NCBI GenBank assembly: GCA_025964675.1
Contig: JAOPYI010000301.1
Location: forward strand, 1 to 64,000
Reading direction: 5' to 3'
DNA length: 64,000 nucleotides
Origin: Sphaerisporangium sp.
GTDB taxonomy: Bacteria; Actinomycetota; Actinomycetes; Streptosporangiales; Streptosporangiaceae
Made by a program: the position numbers and the translations under genes
The notes under the pieces: model-generated
The model's input: only the letters and a program-made list of their open reading frames with translations
Told to the model about the DNA's origin: nothing
The model's database searches: none
In this document: positions 37,640 through 46,376 of the stretch, in pieces
Layout of the letters: each line of letters begins with the position of its first letter
Numbering within the stretch: position 1 is the stretch's first letter

Positions 37640-39298
37640 CTAGGAGCTGCTCGACCATGGGGGCGTGAGGTCGCCGAGGACGTCCTCGTAGTCCGTCAGC
37701 CAGGAGCCGAAAACCACCACTCCGCGCAGCCAGAACCGCGAGTTCCACGAGCCGAAGGCCGTCAGCGCGTCCGGCCCCTGGGCGACCACGTCGAGCATCG
37801 GCTCCGACATCAGCCCCCGTACGGTGGCGGCCCTCAGCAGCATCCTGTGGTTCCACTCGCGCGCGACCGGGCCGCTGGAGCGCAGCGGCACCCGCCGGTG
37901 CGGCAGCGCCCCGTTGGTGGACGGCAGGGCGGCCACGCGCGGGTTCGCCGCCCGGAGGATCTCGCGGTAGAACCTCCCGCCCTCCTTGCGGTCCACGGGC
38001 ACCGACAGCGTGGCGTCGAAGAAGTCCGGGTGCAGGAAGGGGAAGACCGGGGTGGCCTCGGGGCCGACGAGGTTCACCGGGGAGCGGGCGATGCCGCGCG
38101 CGGTACGGGTGTGCAGCACGCTCAGCGGGAGCTCCGACCTGTGGCCGCGCAGCATCGAGGTCGCCTGGGCGAACGCCGTGCCGACCCGGTCGTCGACGAA
38201 GGCGAGCGCCTGCTCGGACAGCACGGGGATGTGCGGCTCACCGGTCGCCAGGGCGGCCAGGAGGGCCGCCTGGCGGTCGGCGGAGGATCCCGCGTCCACG
38301 GCGTCGGCGGTGATGAGGAAGTTCTTCATCAGCGGCCCCCCGGCGAGGCCGTCCACGACCGCCCTGCGCGCCTTGTGGACCTCGCGGGCGAAGGGGGAGT
38401 ACCACGCGTGGTGGCTGGTGAGGTACTCCAGCCTGCGCGCCGCCCACCGCGCCTCGTCGGGGTACGCGGCGGGGTCCTGCGGGACGATCCTGTGCCGGAT
38501 GCCCAGCTCGCGGGTGATGTAGCGGGCGAAGTCGATGTCGTTGTCCAGGCCGTCGTCCGGGCTGGTGGTCCACGACTCGACGTCCATCCCGCGGGCCATC
38601 GCCACCGAGGCCAGCAGCCGCGAGTCGTACCCGCCGCTCACCGGCACGAGCAGCGGCCGGTCGTCGTACGGTTTCAGCGCCTCGTGGAGCAGCGCGACGA
38701 TGTCACCGGCCGTGACGCCCCGGTCGAACGGCTCCTCGCGTACCCAGCGCGGGGTCCGCTTGTCCACGGTGATCCTGCGCGTGGACCGGGACCAGACCAG
38801 GGCGGTGGAGCCGGGCAGCCTCTTGACCTCCCGGTACGGGGTGTCCTCCAGCAGCGGATAGGTCAGCTTCAGAATGGCCGCCCAGGCGTCCCAGTTGATC
38901 TCGTACGGCCTGCGGGCCAGCGCCAGGAGCGGCTCGATGTTCCCCGCGAAGTAGATCGCGTCGCCATCGGACAGGTAGTAGACGTCGATCAGCCCGAACG
39001 CCCCCGTGTGCAAGGTGACGGTGTCGGGCTCGTCGATGAGCCCGGGCGTCTCCCATGTCTCGGCCACCACCGGCCACCGTGCCGCGGCGCCGGGCCTCTG
39101 CTCGGCCCAGGCGAAGCGCCCGGCGGCGTACGGGGGGAGCGGCGCGGAGGTCAGCAGCGCCGCGCCCGGCGAGCCGTGCGCCTCCCGTACGGGGGGACCC
39201 GCCTTCCTGAGCAGCTCCAGCCTGGCCGGGTCGTAGGCCCCGACGGCGCCGCAGACGTACGGTCGCGCCGCGTACTCCGGCCAGTTCCCCTTACGCAC
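37640..39298 (-). CDS. Asparagine synthetase-like protein without glutaminase cysteine
   Basis: A 552-residue protein. The C-terminal half is an N-type ATP-pyrophosphatase domain with PP-loop Ser-Gly-Gly-Tyr-Asp-Ser at 221-226 and further synthetase motifs (Phe-Pro-Phe-Leu-His-Pro, late Arg-rich helix). The N-terminal 200 residues resemble the class II amidotransferase fold in outline (Gly-Leu-Ile-Asp-Val-Tyr-Tyr, Phe-Ala-Gly-Asn-Ile-Glu-Pro-Leu) but the residue after the initiator is Arg, so the catalytic Cys 2 is missing. GTG 39298 has a GGGGAGA site 6 bases upstream. Similar proteins act in natural-product amide formation, lasso-peptide maturation or surface glycan modification. The glycosyltransferase neighbours favour the last; this is inference. 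Confidence 0.8.
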   Translation of the reverse strand: MRKGNWPEYAARPYVCGAVGAYDPARLELLRKAGPPVREAHGSPGAALLTSAPLPPYAAGRFAWAEQRPGAAARWPVVAETWETPGLIDEPDTVTLHTGAFGLIDVYYLSDGDAIYFAGNIEPLLALARRPYEINWDAWAAILKLTYPLLEDTPYREVKRLPGSTALVWSRSTRRITVDKRTPRWVREEPFDRGVTAGDIVALLHEALKPYDDRPLLVPVSGGYDSRLLASVAMARGMDVESWTTSPDDGLDNDIDFARYITRELGIRHRIVPQDPAAYPDEARWAARRLEYLTSHHAWYSPFAREVHKARRAVVDGLAGGPLMKNFLITADAVDAGSSADRQAALLAALATGEPHIPVLSEQALAFVDDRVGTAFAQATSMLRGHRSELPLSVLHTRTARGIARSPVNLVGPEATPVFPFLHPDFFDATLSVPVDRKEGGRFYREILRAANPRVAALPSTNGALPHRRVPLRSSGPVAREWNHRMLLRAATVRGLMSEPMLDVVAQGPDALTAFGSWNSRFWLRGVVVFGSWLTDYEDVLGDLTPPWSSSS

Positions 39299-39410
39299 CG
39301 GATCTCTCCCCTCAGCGAGTACCTGCCGAGTGTACGGACTTGTGGCAGTTCGAGATGATCGGCCCCGATCTGCGATTATTCTTGCCCGACCTCTTGGACA
39401 CGGTGATGGC

Positions 39411-41402
39411 ATGAGTGAAGAGTTGGAGAGCACCCGGCGAGCCCTGGAAGCGGCCGTCGCGGCGGCTTCGGGTGCCGCCGAGCTCACCCGGTTGCTGGCC
39501 GGCTACCAGGAGCGGCTCGCCAGAGCCGCCGTGTCGGAGGCCGAGGCCCTCACTCGGACGCGCGAGGCCGAGGCCCGGCTGAAGGCGGCCGAGAGGCAGG
39601 CCGCCCAGCTCGCCAAGAGCCTCGCCGAGCAGCGCTACCAGACCGAGGTCGCCCAGTGGCGGCTGGAGTCCGTGCAGGCCAGCCGGTGGTCGAAGCTGGG
39701 CGACGCCATCCACACCAAGAACCCCGGCGAGGTCGCTCGCACCCTCCGCGCCCCCACCGGCAAGCGCACGGCGCCGAAACGCTCCGACTTCGCCCCCACC
39801 CCTCCTGCCATCGAGGCCCCGCCGGTGGCGCCTGTGGTGCCCGACACGGCGGGACCGGCGGTGTCCAGGGCCATGGCCGAGGGCTTCGTGGCGCCCAAGG
39901 GCCCTCTGGCCAGGCCGTACCTGACCGTGGCCGCGATCGTGGACCGCCAGTCCGAGGCGCTGTTCCGCTACGAATGGCGCCAGGTCACCAACTTCGGCCC
40001 GGACAACTGGCAGGCGATGCTGGACGAGCACCGGCCGCACCTGCTCTTCGTCGAGTCAGTCCTTCCCGGGCCCCGGCAGGGCAATGGCGGGCGCTGGCTG
40101 GAGGAGCTCGCGGGCCGCTCCAGGGGCCTGCGCGACCTCGTCGAGGAGTGCGGCCGCAGGGGGATCCGGACGATGTTCTGGCACTCCGCGGGGCCGATCT
40201 CCGCGAGCGTGCCGATGGCCTCGCTGTTCGATCACGTGCTCGCGACCTCGGAGGCGAGGGCCCGCGAGTGGCGGGCGGCGCTGCGCCACGACCGCATCGG
40301 AATCCTCCCGCACGCAGTGCAGCCTCGCGTCCACAACCAGCTCCCTGCGGCAGGCGGCCGGTCCGGCGTCGGACTCCTCGGTACGGCCGTCCAGGCGGAC
40401 GCGCCGCCGGACGCCGGATGGCGGCCGCTCATCGCGGAGAACGCCACCTACGACGACGTGCTGACGGCCTACCGCGAGGTCTCCATGGTGCTCGCGGGGC
40501 CGGACGCCGACGCGCGGACAGTTGAAGAGCTGTCCGCCTGTGGCACCCCCATCATGCAGCTCACCGCCCCCTTCGCCGCAGACGAGGCGTCACTGCGGCA
40601 GGCTGTGGAGTCCATCGGGGAGTACCTCGCGGCCGACCTCGAATGCGCGTCCGATGCCCATCTGGCCTGGCGTGCCACCGTCCCGGTCACCCCGCTGCTG
40701 GACCCGCTCCTCGGCACCGCCGGGCTGCCCTCCGTGCGCAACGCCGCCACGATCACGGCAGTCACCGCCGTCTCGGGCGTGGGGCAGCTCGATCACTTGC
40801 TCGGCCAGCTCCAGCGGCAGGCTCACGTCCCGGGCCAGCTCGTGATCGTGGCCGAGGGGCTGGACGTCGCCGTCGTCGAGAAGGCCGCGAGAGCCGTGCA
40901 CAAGGGGGATGTCGTGGTCAGGGACACCGGCGTGCCGGTCACCCGGGGTGCCGCGCTCGACCGGGCGCTCCGGCTCGCCGACGGCGACCTGGTCGCCGTC
41001 CTCGACCCCCGTGACCTGTACGGCGAGCACTACCTGGCCGACCTGGCGAGGTACTTCGCGGCCGTGGAAGCCGAGATCATCGGCAAGGCCTCGTTCTACG
41101 CCCACATCCCCGGAACCGGGGCGACCCTGCTCCGCCAGCCGGGCGCCGACCACCGTTTCCTGCCCGAGGTCGGGGGCGGCACGCTGCTGGCCCGCCGCCA
41201 GACCCTCACCGAGCTCGGCATCGCCGACGTGTCGGAGGAATGGGACGAGGTCCTGATGCGCCAGTGCCGCACCGACGGCATCCGCGTCTACTCGGCCGAC
41301 CGCTACTCCTACATCCGCCTCCCCACCTCCACCGAGCAACGCCTACTAGCCTCCTCCGAGCTACAGGGCTACATCCCTCCGGAACCCCTGGCCATGATCT
41401 AG
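39411..41402 (+). CDS. Two-domain glycosyltransferase-like protein with N-terminal coiled coil
   Basis: A 663-residue protein. Residues 1-110 are an Ala/Glu/Arg-rich coiled coil. Residues about 170-440 resemble CgeB/DUF3880-type glycosyltransferases: His-Leu-Leu-Phe-Val-Glu-Ser, Leu-x-x-Leu-Val-Glu-Glu-Cys-x-x-x-Gly-Ile-Arg-Thr-Met-Phe-Trp, Phe-Asp-His-Val-Leu-Ala-Thr and a late Glu-Leu-Ser-Ala-Cys-Gly-Thr. Residues about 470-640 look like a weak GT2-fold domain (Leu-Ala-Asp-Gly-Asp-Leu-Val-Ala-Val-Leu-Asp-Pro-Arg-Asp) related to the protein encoded from 45264. ATG 39411 is chosen; GGTGATGG upstream is weak. It is divergent from the synthetase-like gene. Probable role in cell-surface glycan assembly. 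Confidence 0.72.
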   Translation: MSEELESTRRALEAAVAAASGAAELTRLLAGYQERLARAAVSEAEALTRTREAEARLKAAERQAAQLAKSLAEQRYQTEVAQWRLESVQASRWSKLGDAIHTKNPGEVARTLRAPTGKRTAPKRSDFAPTPPAIEAPPVAPVVPDTAGPAVSRAMAEGFVAPKGPLARPYLTVAAIVDRQSEALFRYEWRQVTNFGPDNWQAMLDEHRPHLLFVESVLPGPRQGNGGRWLEELAGRSRGLRDLVEECGRRGIRTMFWHSAGPISASVPMASLFDHVLATSEARAREWRAALRHDRIGILPHAVQPRVHNQLPAAGGRSGVGLLGTAVQADAPPDAGWRPLIAENATYDDVLTAYREVSMVLAGPDADARTVEELSACGTPIMQLTAPFAADEASLRQAVESIGEYLAADLECASDAHLAWRATVPVTPLLDPLLGTAGLPSVRNAATITAVTAVSGVGQLDHLLGQLQRQAHVPGQLVIVAEGLDVAVVEKAARAVHKGDVVVRDTGVPVTRGAALDRALRLADGDLVAVLDPRDLYGEHYLADLARYFAAVEAEIIGKASFYAHIPGTGATLLRQPGADHRFLPEVGGGTLLARRQTLTELGIADVSEEWDEVLMRQCRTDGIRVYSADRYSYIRLPTSTEQRLLASSELQGYIPPEPLAMI

Positions 41403-41462
41403 CTGTATCGCCCCGCGGTCCGCGGCGGGTTTGACGACCTCGGCCCCTGCGGCTGCCGGCTG

Positions 41463-41468
41463 TAGGCT
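41463..41468 (+). promoter_or_regulatory. Candidate -10 hexamer TAGGCT, leaderless nrtL
   Basis: TAGGCT fits TANNNT and ends 6 bases before GTG 41475, so transcription should begin at or next to the start codon. No ribosome site precedes the GTG, which supports a leaderless message. Confidence 0.5.
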
Positions 41469-41474
41469 GCGTCG

Positions 41475-42320
41475 GTGTTGATGGGCGCGTTGTGTGTGGT
41501 TCTCGGGGGGCCGCCTGTTCCGAACGGGTCCTGGGAGCGGCGGGCCACGTACGTGTCCACGGTGGCGCTCAGGCGGGCCGGCGGGGTCCCCCGCGAGGTG
41601 GCGGAGGAGTTGGCGATACGGCTTCGCTTGCTGCCTGGGGTCCTGGCGGTCGAGGTGCGGCCGAACGGTTTCCTGGTCATCGAGGTGGCCGTGCCCGGTG
41701 ACATCGTGCGCGAGATCCTGGCCGAGCCCGTCGCGCCGGGGCGGGAAGCCCGCGAGGAGCAGCCGCGGGCTGAGGGAGGGCCGTGGGCCGACTTTCCTCG
41801 TACGTGGGGCAACCCTGGCTTTGTCGTGAAATATGCGTACGTGCGGACGGGAGCCGTACAGCGCTGGGCTCACGATCTAGGGGTGTGGGACGAGGATCTG
41901 CCGGGCCGGGATCAAGATATGGGGGGCGGCGATGAAGATCTGGGGTCCGAGCATGACGATCACGTACTCGCGGATGGTGAGGATCTGCGCGACGGTGAAG
42001 AGCGGCACGACGACGCGGAGGGGTGGGACCCCGCGGCGTTCCGTCCGGAGTTGCTCGTCGATCCTCGCGACCGGGCGGTCCTGAGGCTCCTGGCCGAGCT
42101 GCCGAGCAGGCGTGGAAGCCGGGATCCCGGCTGGCAGGCGTATCTTGAGCGGCTGGCCGAGGCATACCACGACGCCTTCGAGCACGCGCCCGCGATCCCC
42201 AAGGGAGACGAGGCATGGTCGGGGACTCACGTAGCCCGGCTCTGGATGGCGCGAGCCGTACGGAGGGTCCTCGCCGAGGGGTTGACAGACCTGCTCCAGA
42301 CCGCTCCCCACAAAATATGA
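41475..42320 (+). CDS. nrtL: ArgS-related anticodon-binding protein (NrtL-like)
   Basis: A 281-residue protein related to arginyl-tRNA synthetase but lacking the catalytic core. The N-terminal 80 residues resemble the Add-1 tRNA-binding domain (Tyr-Val-Ser-Thr-Val-Ala-Leu-Arg-Arg-Ala-Gly, Val-Pro-Gly-Asp-Ile-Val). The C-terminal 90 residues match the DALR anticodon-binding domain (Asp-Pro-Arg-Asp-Arg-Ala-Val-Leu-Arg-Leu-Leu-Ala-Glu-Leu-Pro, Tyr-Leu-Glu-Arg-Leu-Ala-Glu-Ala-Tyr-His). Between them, residues 139-185 hold 21 Asp/Glu. HIGH and KMSK motifs are absent. In streptomycetes this gene also precedes lysA. It may be leaderless at GTG 41475; ATG 41481 is an alternative. Function is unproven. 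Confidence 0.82.
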   Translation: MLMGALCVVLGGPPVPNGSWERRATYVSTVALRRAGGVPREVAEELAIRLRLLPGVLAVEVRPNGFLVIEVAVPGDIVREILAEPVAPGREAREEQPRAEGGPWADFPRTWGNPGFVVKYAYVRTGAVQRWAHDLGVWDEDLPGRDQDMGGGDEDLGSEHDDHVLADGEDLRDGEERHDDAEGWDPAAFRPELLVDPRDRAVLRLLAELPSRRGSRDPGWQAYLERLAEAYHDAFEHAPAIPKGDEAWSGTHVARLWMARAVRRVLAEGLTDLLQTAPHKI

Positions 42321-42432
42321 ACAAAACGGGCAAATGGCAGGAAGTGGTGCGCCAGGCGGCCTAGTGTTCTGAAGATCTTCACAGCGGTGTCTCGCTGGTT
42401 GAGCATCGGGCGCGGTGGGATCACGGGTCGGA

Positions 42433-42438
42433 TAGCCT
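42433..42438 (+). promoter_or_regulatory. Candidate -10 hexamer TAGCCT, leaderless lysA
   Basis: TAGCCT ends 7 bases before GTG 42446. As at nrtL, this spacing implies a transcript starting at the initiation codon. It decides for GTG 42446 over ATG 42440, which would lie upstream of the expected start of transcription. Confidence 0.5.
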
Positions 42439-42445
42439 CATGCGA

Positions 42446-43828
42446 GTGAGTCGATTCGCCCATCCCGCCGGTGACCGGCACGCGGAGGTGCTGCCCGAGG
42501 AGCGTCCTCCCCAGGCCCCCGCTGACCTCAACACGCTCGTCCCCACCATCTGGCCGCGAACATCCGGCCGTGTGGACGGCGCCGTCACGATCGCCGGCGT
42601 GGACGTCCGTGATCTCGCCCGAGAGTACGGCACTCCTCTCTACGTCGTCGACGAGGACGACTTCCGTTCCCGCTGCCGCGACTACAAGGCCGCCTTCCAA
42701 GGTGACGACGTGTATTACGCGGGCAAGGCGTTCCTGTGCAAGGAGGTCGCCCGCTGGGTCGACCAGGAGGGACTCGGGCTCGACGTCTGCAGCGGCGGCG
42801 AGCTCGCCGTGGCGCTGAGTGCGGGGTTCCCCGCGGAGCGCATCGCCCTGCACGGCAACAACAAGTCGTACTCCGAGCTCGAGAGGGCGCTGCGGGCGGG
42901 GGTCGGCCACATCGTCGTCGACTCCTTCGAGGAGATCGCCCGCGTCGGTTACCTCGCCGACGAGCTGGGCGTGCGACCCAAGATCCAGATCCGGGTCACC
43001 ACGGGCGTCGAGGCGCACACCCACGAGTTCATAGCGACCGCCCACGACGACCAGAAGTTCGGCCTCTCGCTCAGCAGCGGGGCGGCGGCCGAGGCCGTGC
43101 GCCGCGTCCTCGCCCTGCCGCAGCTCGAGCTCGTCGGCCTGCACTCCCACATCGGCTCCCAGATCTTCGACACGGCGGGCTTCGAGGTCGCCGCGCGGCG
43201 CCTCGCCGTGCTGCTCATCGAGATCAAGCAGGAGCACGGCGTGATCCTCCCGGAGCTCGACCTCGGCGGCGGGTACGGCATCGCCTACGTCGAGGGTGAC
43301 GACGCCCCCGACATCAAGGTCATCGCCGACAGCCTGCGCCAGATCGTCTCCAGGGTCTGCGAGGACGCCGACCTTCCGATTCCCCGCCTCACCGTCGAGC
43401 CGGGACGGGCCATCGCCGGTCCCGGTGGCGTGACGGTGTACGAGGTGGGCACGGTCAAGGACGTCGAGGGCCTGCGGTCGTACGTCAGCGTCGACGGCGG
43501 CATGAGCGACAACCTCCGCACCGCGCTGTACGGGGCCGACTACACCTGCGCGCTGGCGTCCCGCTCCAGCGACGGCGTCCCCGTGCTGTCCCGCGTGGTC
43601 GGCAAGCACTGCGAGAGCGGCGACATCGTGGTCCGCGACGTGTGGCTGCCGAGGGATCTCTCACCCGGAGACCTGCTCGCCGTCCCGGCGACGGGCGCCT
43701 ACTGCCGGTCGCTGGCCCACAATTACAACTACCTGCCGAGGCCCGCGGTGGTGGCCGTGCGCGATGGCGTGGCCCGGGTGATCGTCCGCAGGGAGACCGA
43801 GGACGACCTCTTGAGGGGGCAAGTGTGA
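42446..43828 (+). CDS. lysA: Diaminopimelate decarboxylase
   Basis: A 460-residue PLP enzyme of fold type III that makes lysine from meso-diaminopimelate. PLP-binding Lys is near 94 (Tyr-Tyr-Ala-Gly-Lys-Ala-Phe). Other marks are His-Gly-Asn-Asn-Lys-Ser, Gly-Leu-His-Ser-His-Ile-Gly-Ser-Gln, Gly-Gly-Gly-Tyr-Gly-Ile, Glu-Pro-Gly-Arg and Cys-Glu-Ser-Gly-Asp-Ile. Length is normal. The start is placed at GTG 42446, giving Met-Ser-Arg-Phe-Ala-His-Pro-Ala-Gly; ATG 42440 would add two residues. The stop overlaps the GTG of hom by 4 bases (GTGA), so lysA and hom are coupled. First committed gene of the lysine/threonine block. Confidence 0.96.
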   Translation: MSRFAHPAGDRHAEVLPEERPPQAPADLNTLVPTIWPRTSGRVDGAVTIAGVDVRDLAREYGTPLYVVDEDDFRSRCRDYKAAFQGDDVYYAGKAFLCKEVARWVDQEGLGLDVCSGGELAVALSAGFPAERIALHGNNKSYSELERALRAGVGHIVVDSFEEIARVGYLADELGVRPKIQIRVTTGVEAHTHEFIATAHDDQKFGLSLSSGAAAEAVRRVLALPQLELVGLHSHIGSQIFDTAGFEVAARRLAVLLIEIKQEHGVILPELDLGGGYGIAYVEGDDAPDIKVIADSLRQIVSRVCEDADLPIPRLTVEPGRAIAGPGGVTVYEVGTVKDVEGLRSYVSVDGGMSDNLRTALYGADYTCALASRSSDGVPVLSRVVGKHCESGDIVVRDVWLPRDLSPGDLLAVPATGAYCRSLAHNYNYLPRPAVVAVRDGVARVIVRRETEDDLLRGQV

Positions 43829-45222
43829 AACCGGTCACACCGGAAGAGCCCCGGGAGCCGGCCGGCGCCGACGACCCGGCCGTCTCCGCGGACAAGCGGG
43901 GGAAGCACGAGAAGCCGGGCAAGGCCGGTAAACCACTGAAGGTCGCCCTGCTCGGCTGCGGGGTCGTCGGGTCGCAGGTCGTTCGGTTGCTGCACGAGCA
44001 GGCCGACGACCTCGCCGCCAGGATCGGCGCCCCATTGGAGCTCGCCGGGGTGGCCGTCAGGCGCCTCGGCCGCAAGCGTGACAGCGACGTCGACCCGGCG
44101 CTGCTGACCACCGACGCCGAGGCCCTCGTCACCCGGGACGACGTCGACATCGTCGTCGAGGTGATCGGCGGCATCGAGCCCGCCCGGTCGCTCATCCTCG
44201 CGGCCATGTCCACGGGCAAGTCGATCGTCACCGCCAACAAGGCCCTCCTCGCCGAGGACGGCGCCACCGTCCACGGCTCGGCCAAGGAACACGGCGTCGA
44301 TCTCTACTTCGAGGCCAGCGTGGCGGGGGCCATCCCCCTGCTCCGCCCGCTGCGCGAGTCCCTGGCCGGTGACCGTGTCCACCGCGTGCTCGGCATCGTC
44401 AACGGCACCACCAACTACATCCTCGACAAGATGGACTCCACGGGCGCCTCGTTCACCGACGCGCTCGAGGAGGCCCAGTCCCTGGGTTACGCCGAGGCTG
44501 ACCCCACGGCCGACGTCGAGGGCTTCGACGCCGCCGCCAAGGCCGCGATCCTCGCCGGGCTCGCCTTCCACAGCCGGGTGACGGCCGCCGACGTCCACCG
44601 CGAGGGCCTCACCGAGATCACCGCGACCGACGTGGCCAGCGCCAAGGCGATGGGGTACGTCATCAAGCTGCTGGCCATCTGCGCCCGCTCAGACGACGGC
44701 CGCTCGGTCGGCGTCCGCGTGCACCCCGCCATGATCCCGAGGAGTCACCCGCTGGCCGGGGTTCGTGAGGCGTACAACGCCGTGTTCGTGGAGGCGGAGT
44801 CCGGCGGGCAGCTGATGTTCTACGGCAAGGGGGCGGGCGGGGCGCCGACCGCATCAGCGGTGCTGGGCGACCTCGTGGCCGTGGCGCGCAACCGCATCGC
44901 GGGCACCCACGGGCCCCAGGAGTCGACCTACGCCGACCTGCCCGTCCATCCGATGGGCGAGACGGTCACGCGTTACCACGTGTCGCTGGACGTCGCCGAC
45001 AAGCCGGGCGTGCTCGCCAGGGTCGCCGACATGTTCGCCAAGCACGACGTGTCGATCCAGACCGTGCGCCAGGAGGGCCACGGCGACGACGCCCAGCTCG
45101 TGCTCGTCACCCACAGGGCCTGCGACGCCGCGCTTTCCGCGACAATAGACGGCCTGCGTGAGCTCGACATCGTCAGAGGCGTGACGAGCGTGATGCGCGT
45201 GGAGGGCGAGGAAACGCCCTGA
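43825..45222 (+). CDS. hom: Homoserine dehydrogenase
   Basis: A 465-residue enzyme that reduces aspartate semialdehyde to homoserine with NAD(P)H. The Rossmann motif Gly-Cys-Gly-Val-Val-Gly is at 44-49 behind a 38-residue polar extension (Glu/Pro/Lys-rich), longer than usual. Then come Thr-Ala-Asn-Lys-Ala-Leu, [11 protein letters not shown] and [11 protein letters not shown], the catalytic Lys/Asp region. A C-terminal ACT domain (about 375-450, Pro-Gly-Val-Leu-Ala-Arg-Val-Ala) should allow threonine feedback. GTG 43825 overlaps the lysA stop, with GAGGGGG upstream. The normal next gene, thrC, lies 6 kb further on. Confidence 0.96.
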   Translation: MKPVTPEEPREPAGADDPAVSADKRGKHEKPGKAGKPLKVALLGCGVVGSQVVRLLHEQADDLAARIGAPLELAGVAVRRLGRKRDSDVDPALLTTDAEALVTRDDVDIVVEVIGGIEPARSLILAAMSTGKSIVTANKALLAEDGATVHGSAKEHGVDLYFEASVAGAIPLLRPLRESLAGDRVHRVLGIVNGTTNYILDKMDSTGASFTDALEEAQSLGYAEADPTADVEGFDAAAKAAILAGLAFHSRVTAADVHREGLTEITATDVASAKAMGYVIKLLAICARSDDGRSVGVRVHPAMIPRSHPLAGVREAYNAVFVEAESGGQLMFYGKGAGGAPTASAVLGDLVAVARNRIAGTHGPQESTYADLPVHPMGETVTRYHVSLDVADKPGVLARVADMFAKHDVSIQTVRQEGHGDDAQLVLVTHRACDAALSATIDGLRELDIVRGVTSVMRVEGEETP

Positions 45223-45263
45223 CCCGGCCGTCCCCTGGTGGGGCCCGATCGAGAGGTAACGCG

Positions 45264-46376
45264 TTGGGAGAGGGCGACCCCACACCGCTCGGTTACGTGC
45301 GGACCCCGTCGGCCGGTCCGGCCGACCTGTCCTTCGAGGGCGGGCGGCCCGTGATCGCCGGCGAGGCCGCGAACCTCCCGCTCAGCGCGGCCGATGTCGT
45401 ACGGCTCCGCGCCTTCGAGGGATTGCGCGTCCGCTGGCCGCAGGGCCGGGCGGGCGTGCTGGAGACCATCCTTGGTCTCGCCGCGGCCGGGGTTCCCGTG
45501 CACGCCGACGACGTGCCGGGCTGGGCTGAGGAGGCCGCTCCCGGCCTTGCCGGGCTGCTCACCTCCTGGGCGCCCGGCCCGCGCGACCGGTCACTCCGGT
45601 CCGTGAGCGACCTGCGCAGGGAGGAGCACAGCCTGCGGCTGCGGCGCCACGCGACGCGCTCCACGCCTCCATCCGGTGCGGTTCCCAAGGTGAGCGTGGT
45701 GATGTCCAGCAAGCGGCCCCACCTGCTCGGGTCGGCGCTCGACCAGATCGCCCGCCAGCGCCACGTCGAGGTGGAGGTCCTGCTCGGCCTGCACGGCGTC
45801 CCGGCCTCCCACGAGGACGTACGCCGGGCCATCGACGGGTTCCCGCTGCCGCTGACCGTGGTGGAGGCGAGCGAGGCCACGCCGTTCGGCGAGGTGCTCG
45901 ACCAGGTGGCCGCCAGGGCGAGCGGCGACGAGATCGCGAAGTGGGACGACGACGACTGGTACTCCCCGGAGCACCTCTCCGACCTGCTGCTGGCCCGCGC
46001 CTACAGCGGCGCCGACATCGTCGGCACGGCGGCGGAGTTCTTCTACCTGGAGCCGCTGGACGTCACGATCCGCCGCACCGACTACACCAGCGAAATCTGG
46101 TCCGATCACGTGGCGGGCGGTACGATCCTCCTCGCTCGGTCGAGATTTCAGGAAATAGGCGGATTCGAGGGGGTGCCGCGAGGGGTGGACGCCCAGTTCC
46201 TGAAGACCGCCCACGCGGCCGGCGCCCGGATCTACCGCACCCAGGGCCTCGGTTACGTCCTGCGCCGGTCTCTCGCCGCCGGCCACACCTGGCAGCTTCC
46301 CCTCGCCCACTTCCTGCGCGTCGCGGCGAACCAGTGGCGCGGCTTCCGTCCGAGCCGGATGTTGGAAACCTCATGA
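45264..46376 (+). CDS. Glycosyltransferase, GT2-like with extra N-terminal domain
   Basis: A 370-residue protein. Residues 1-135 are of unknown type (a radial Leu/Ala/Gly/Pro-rich domain). From about 140 there is a GT-A fold: Pro-Lys-Val-Ser-Val-Val-Met-Ser-Ser-Lys-Arg-Pro at the nucleotide-binding strand, and a metal-binding Trp-Asp-Asp-Asp-Asp-Trp-Tyr-Ser-Pro-Glu-His-Leu segment with the DxD core, followed by Ala-Asp-Ile-Val-Gly. The TTG at 45264 has GAGAGG 8 bases upstream. The stop overlaps the next gene's ATG (ATGA). It lies 41 bases after hom and may share its transcript. Sugar donor and acceptor unknown. Confidence 0.8.
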   Translation: MGEGDPTPLGYVRTPSAGPADLSFEGGRPVIAGEAANLPLSAADVVRLRAFEGLRVRWPQGRAGVLETILGLAAAGVPVHADDVPGWAEEAAPGLAGLLTSWAPGPRDRSLRSVSDLRREEHSLRLRRHATRSTPPSGAVPKVSVVMSSKRPHLLGSALDQIARQRHVEVEVLLGLHGVPASHEDVRRAIDGFPLPLTVVEASEATPFGEVLDQVAARASGDEIAKWDDDDWYSPEHLSDLLLARAYSGADIVGTAAEFFYLEPLDVTIRRTDYTSEIWSDHVAGGTILLARSRFQEIGGFEGVPRGVDAQFLKTAHAAGARIYRTQGLGYVLRRSLAAGHTWQLPLAHFLRVAANQWRGFRPSRMLETS

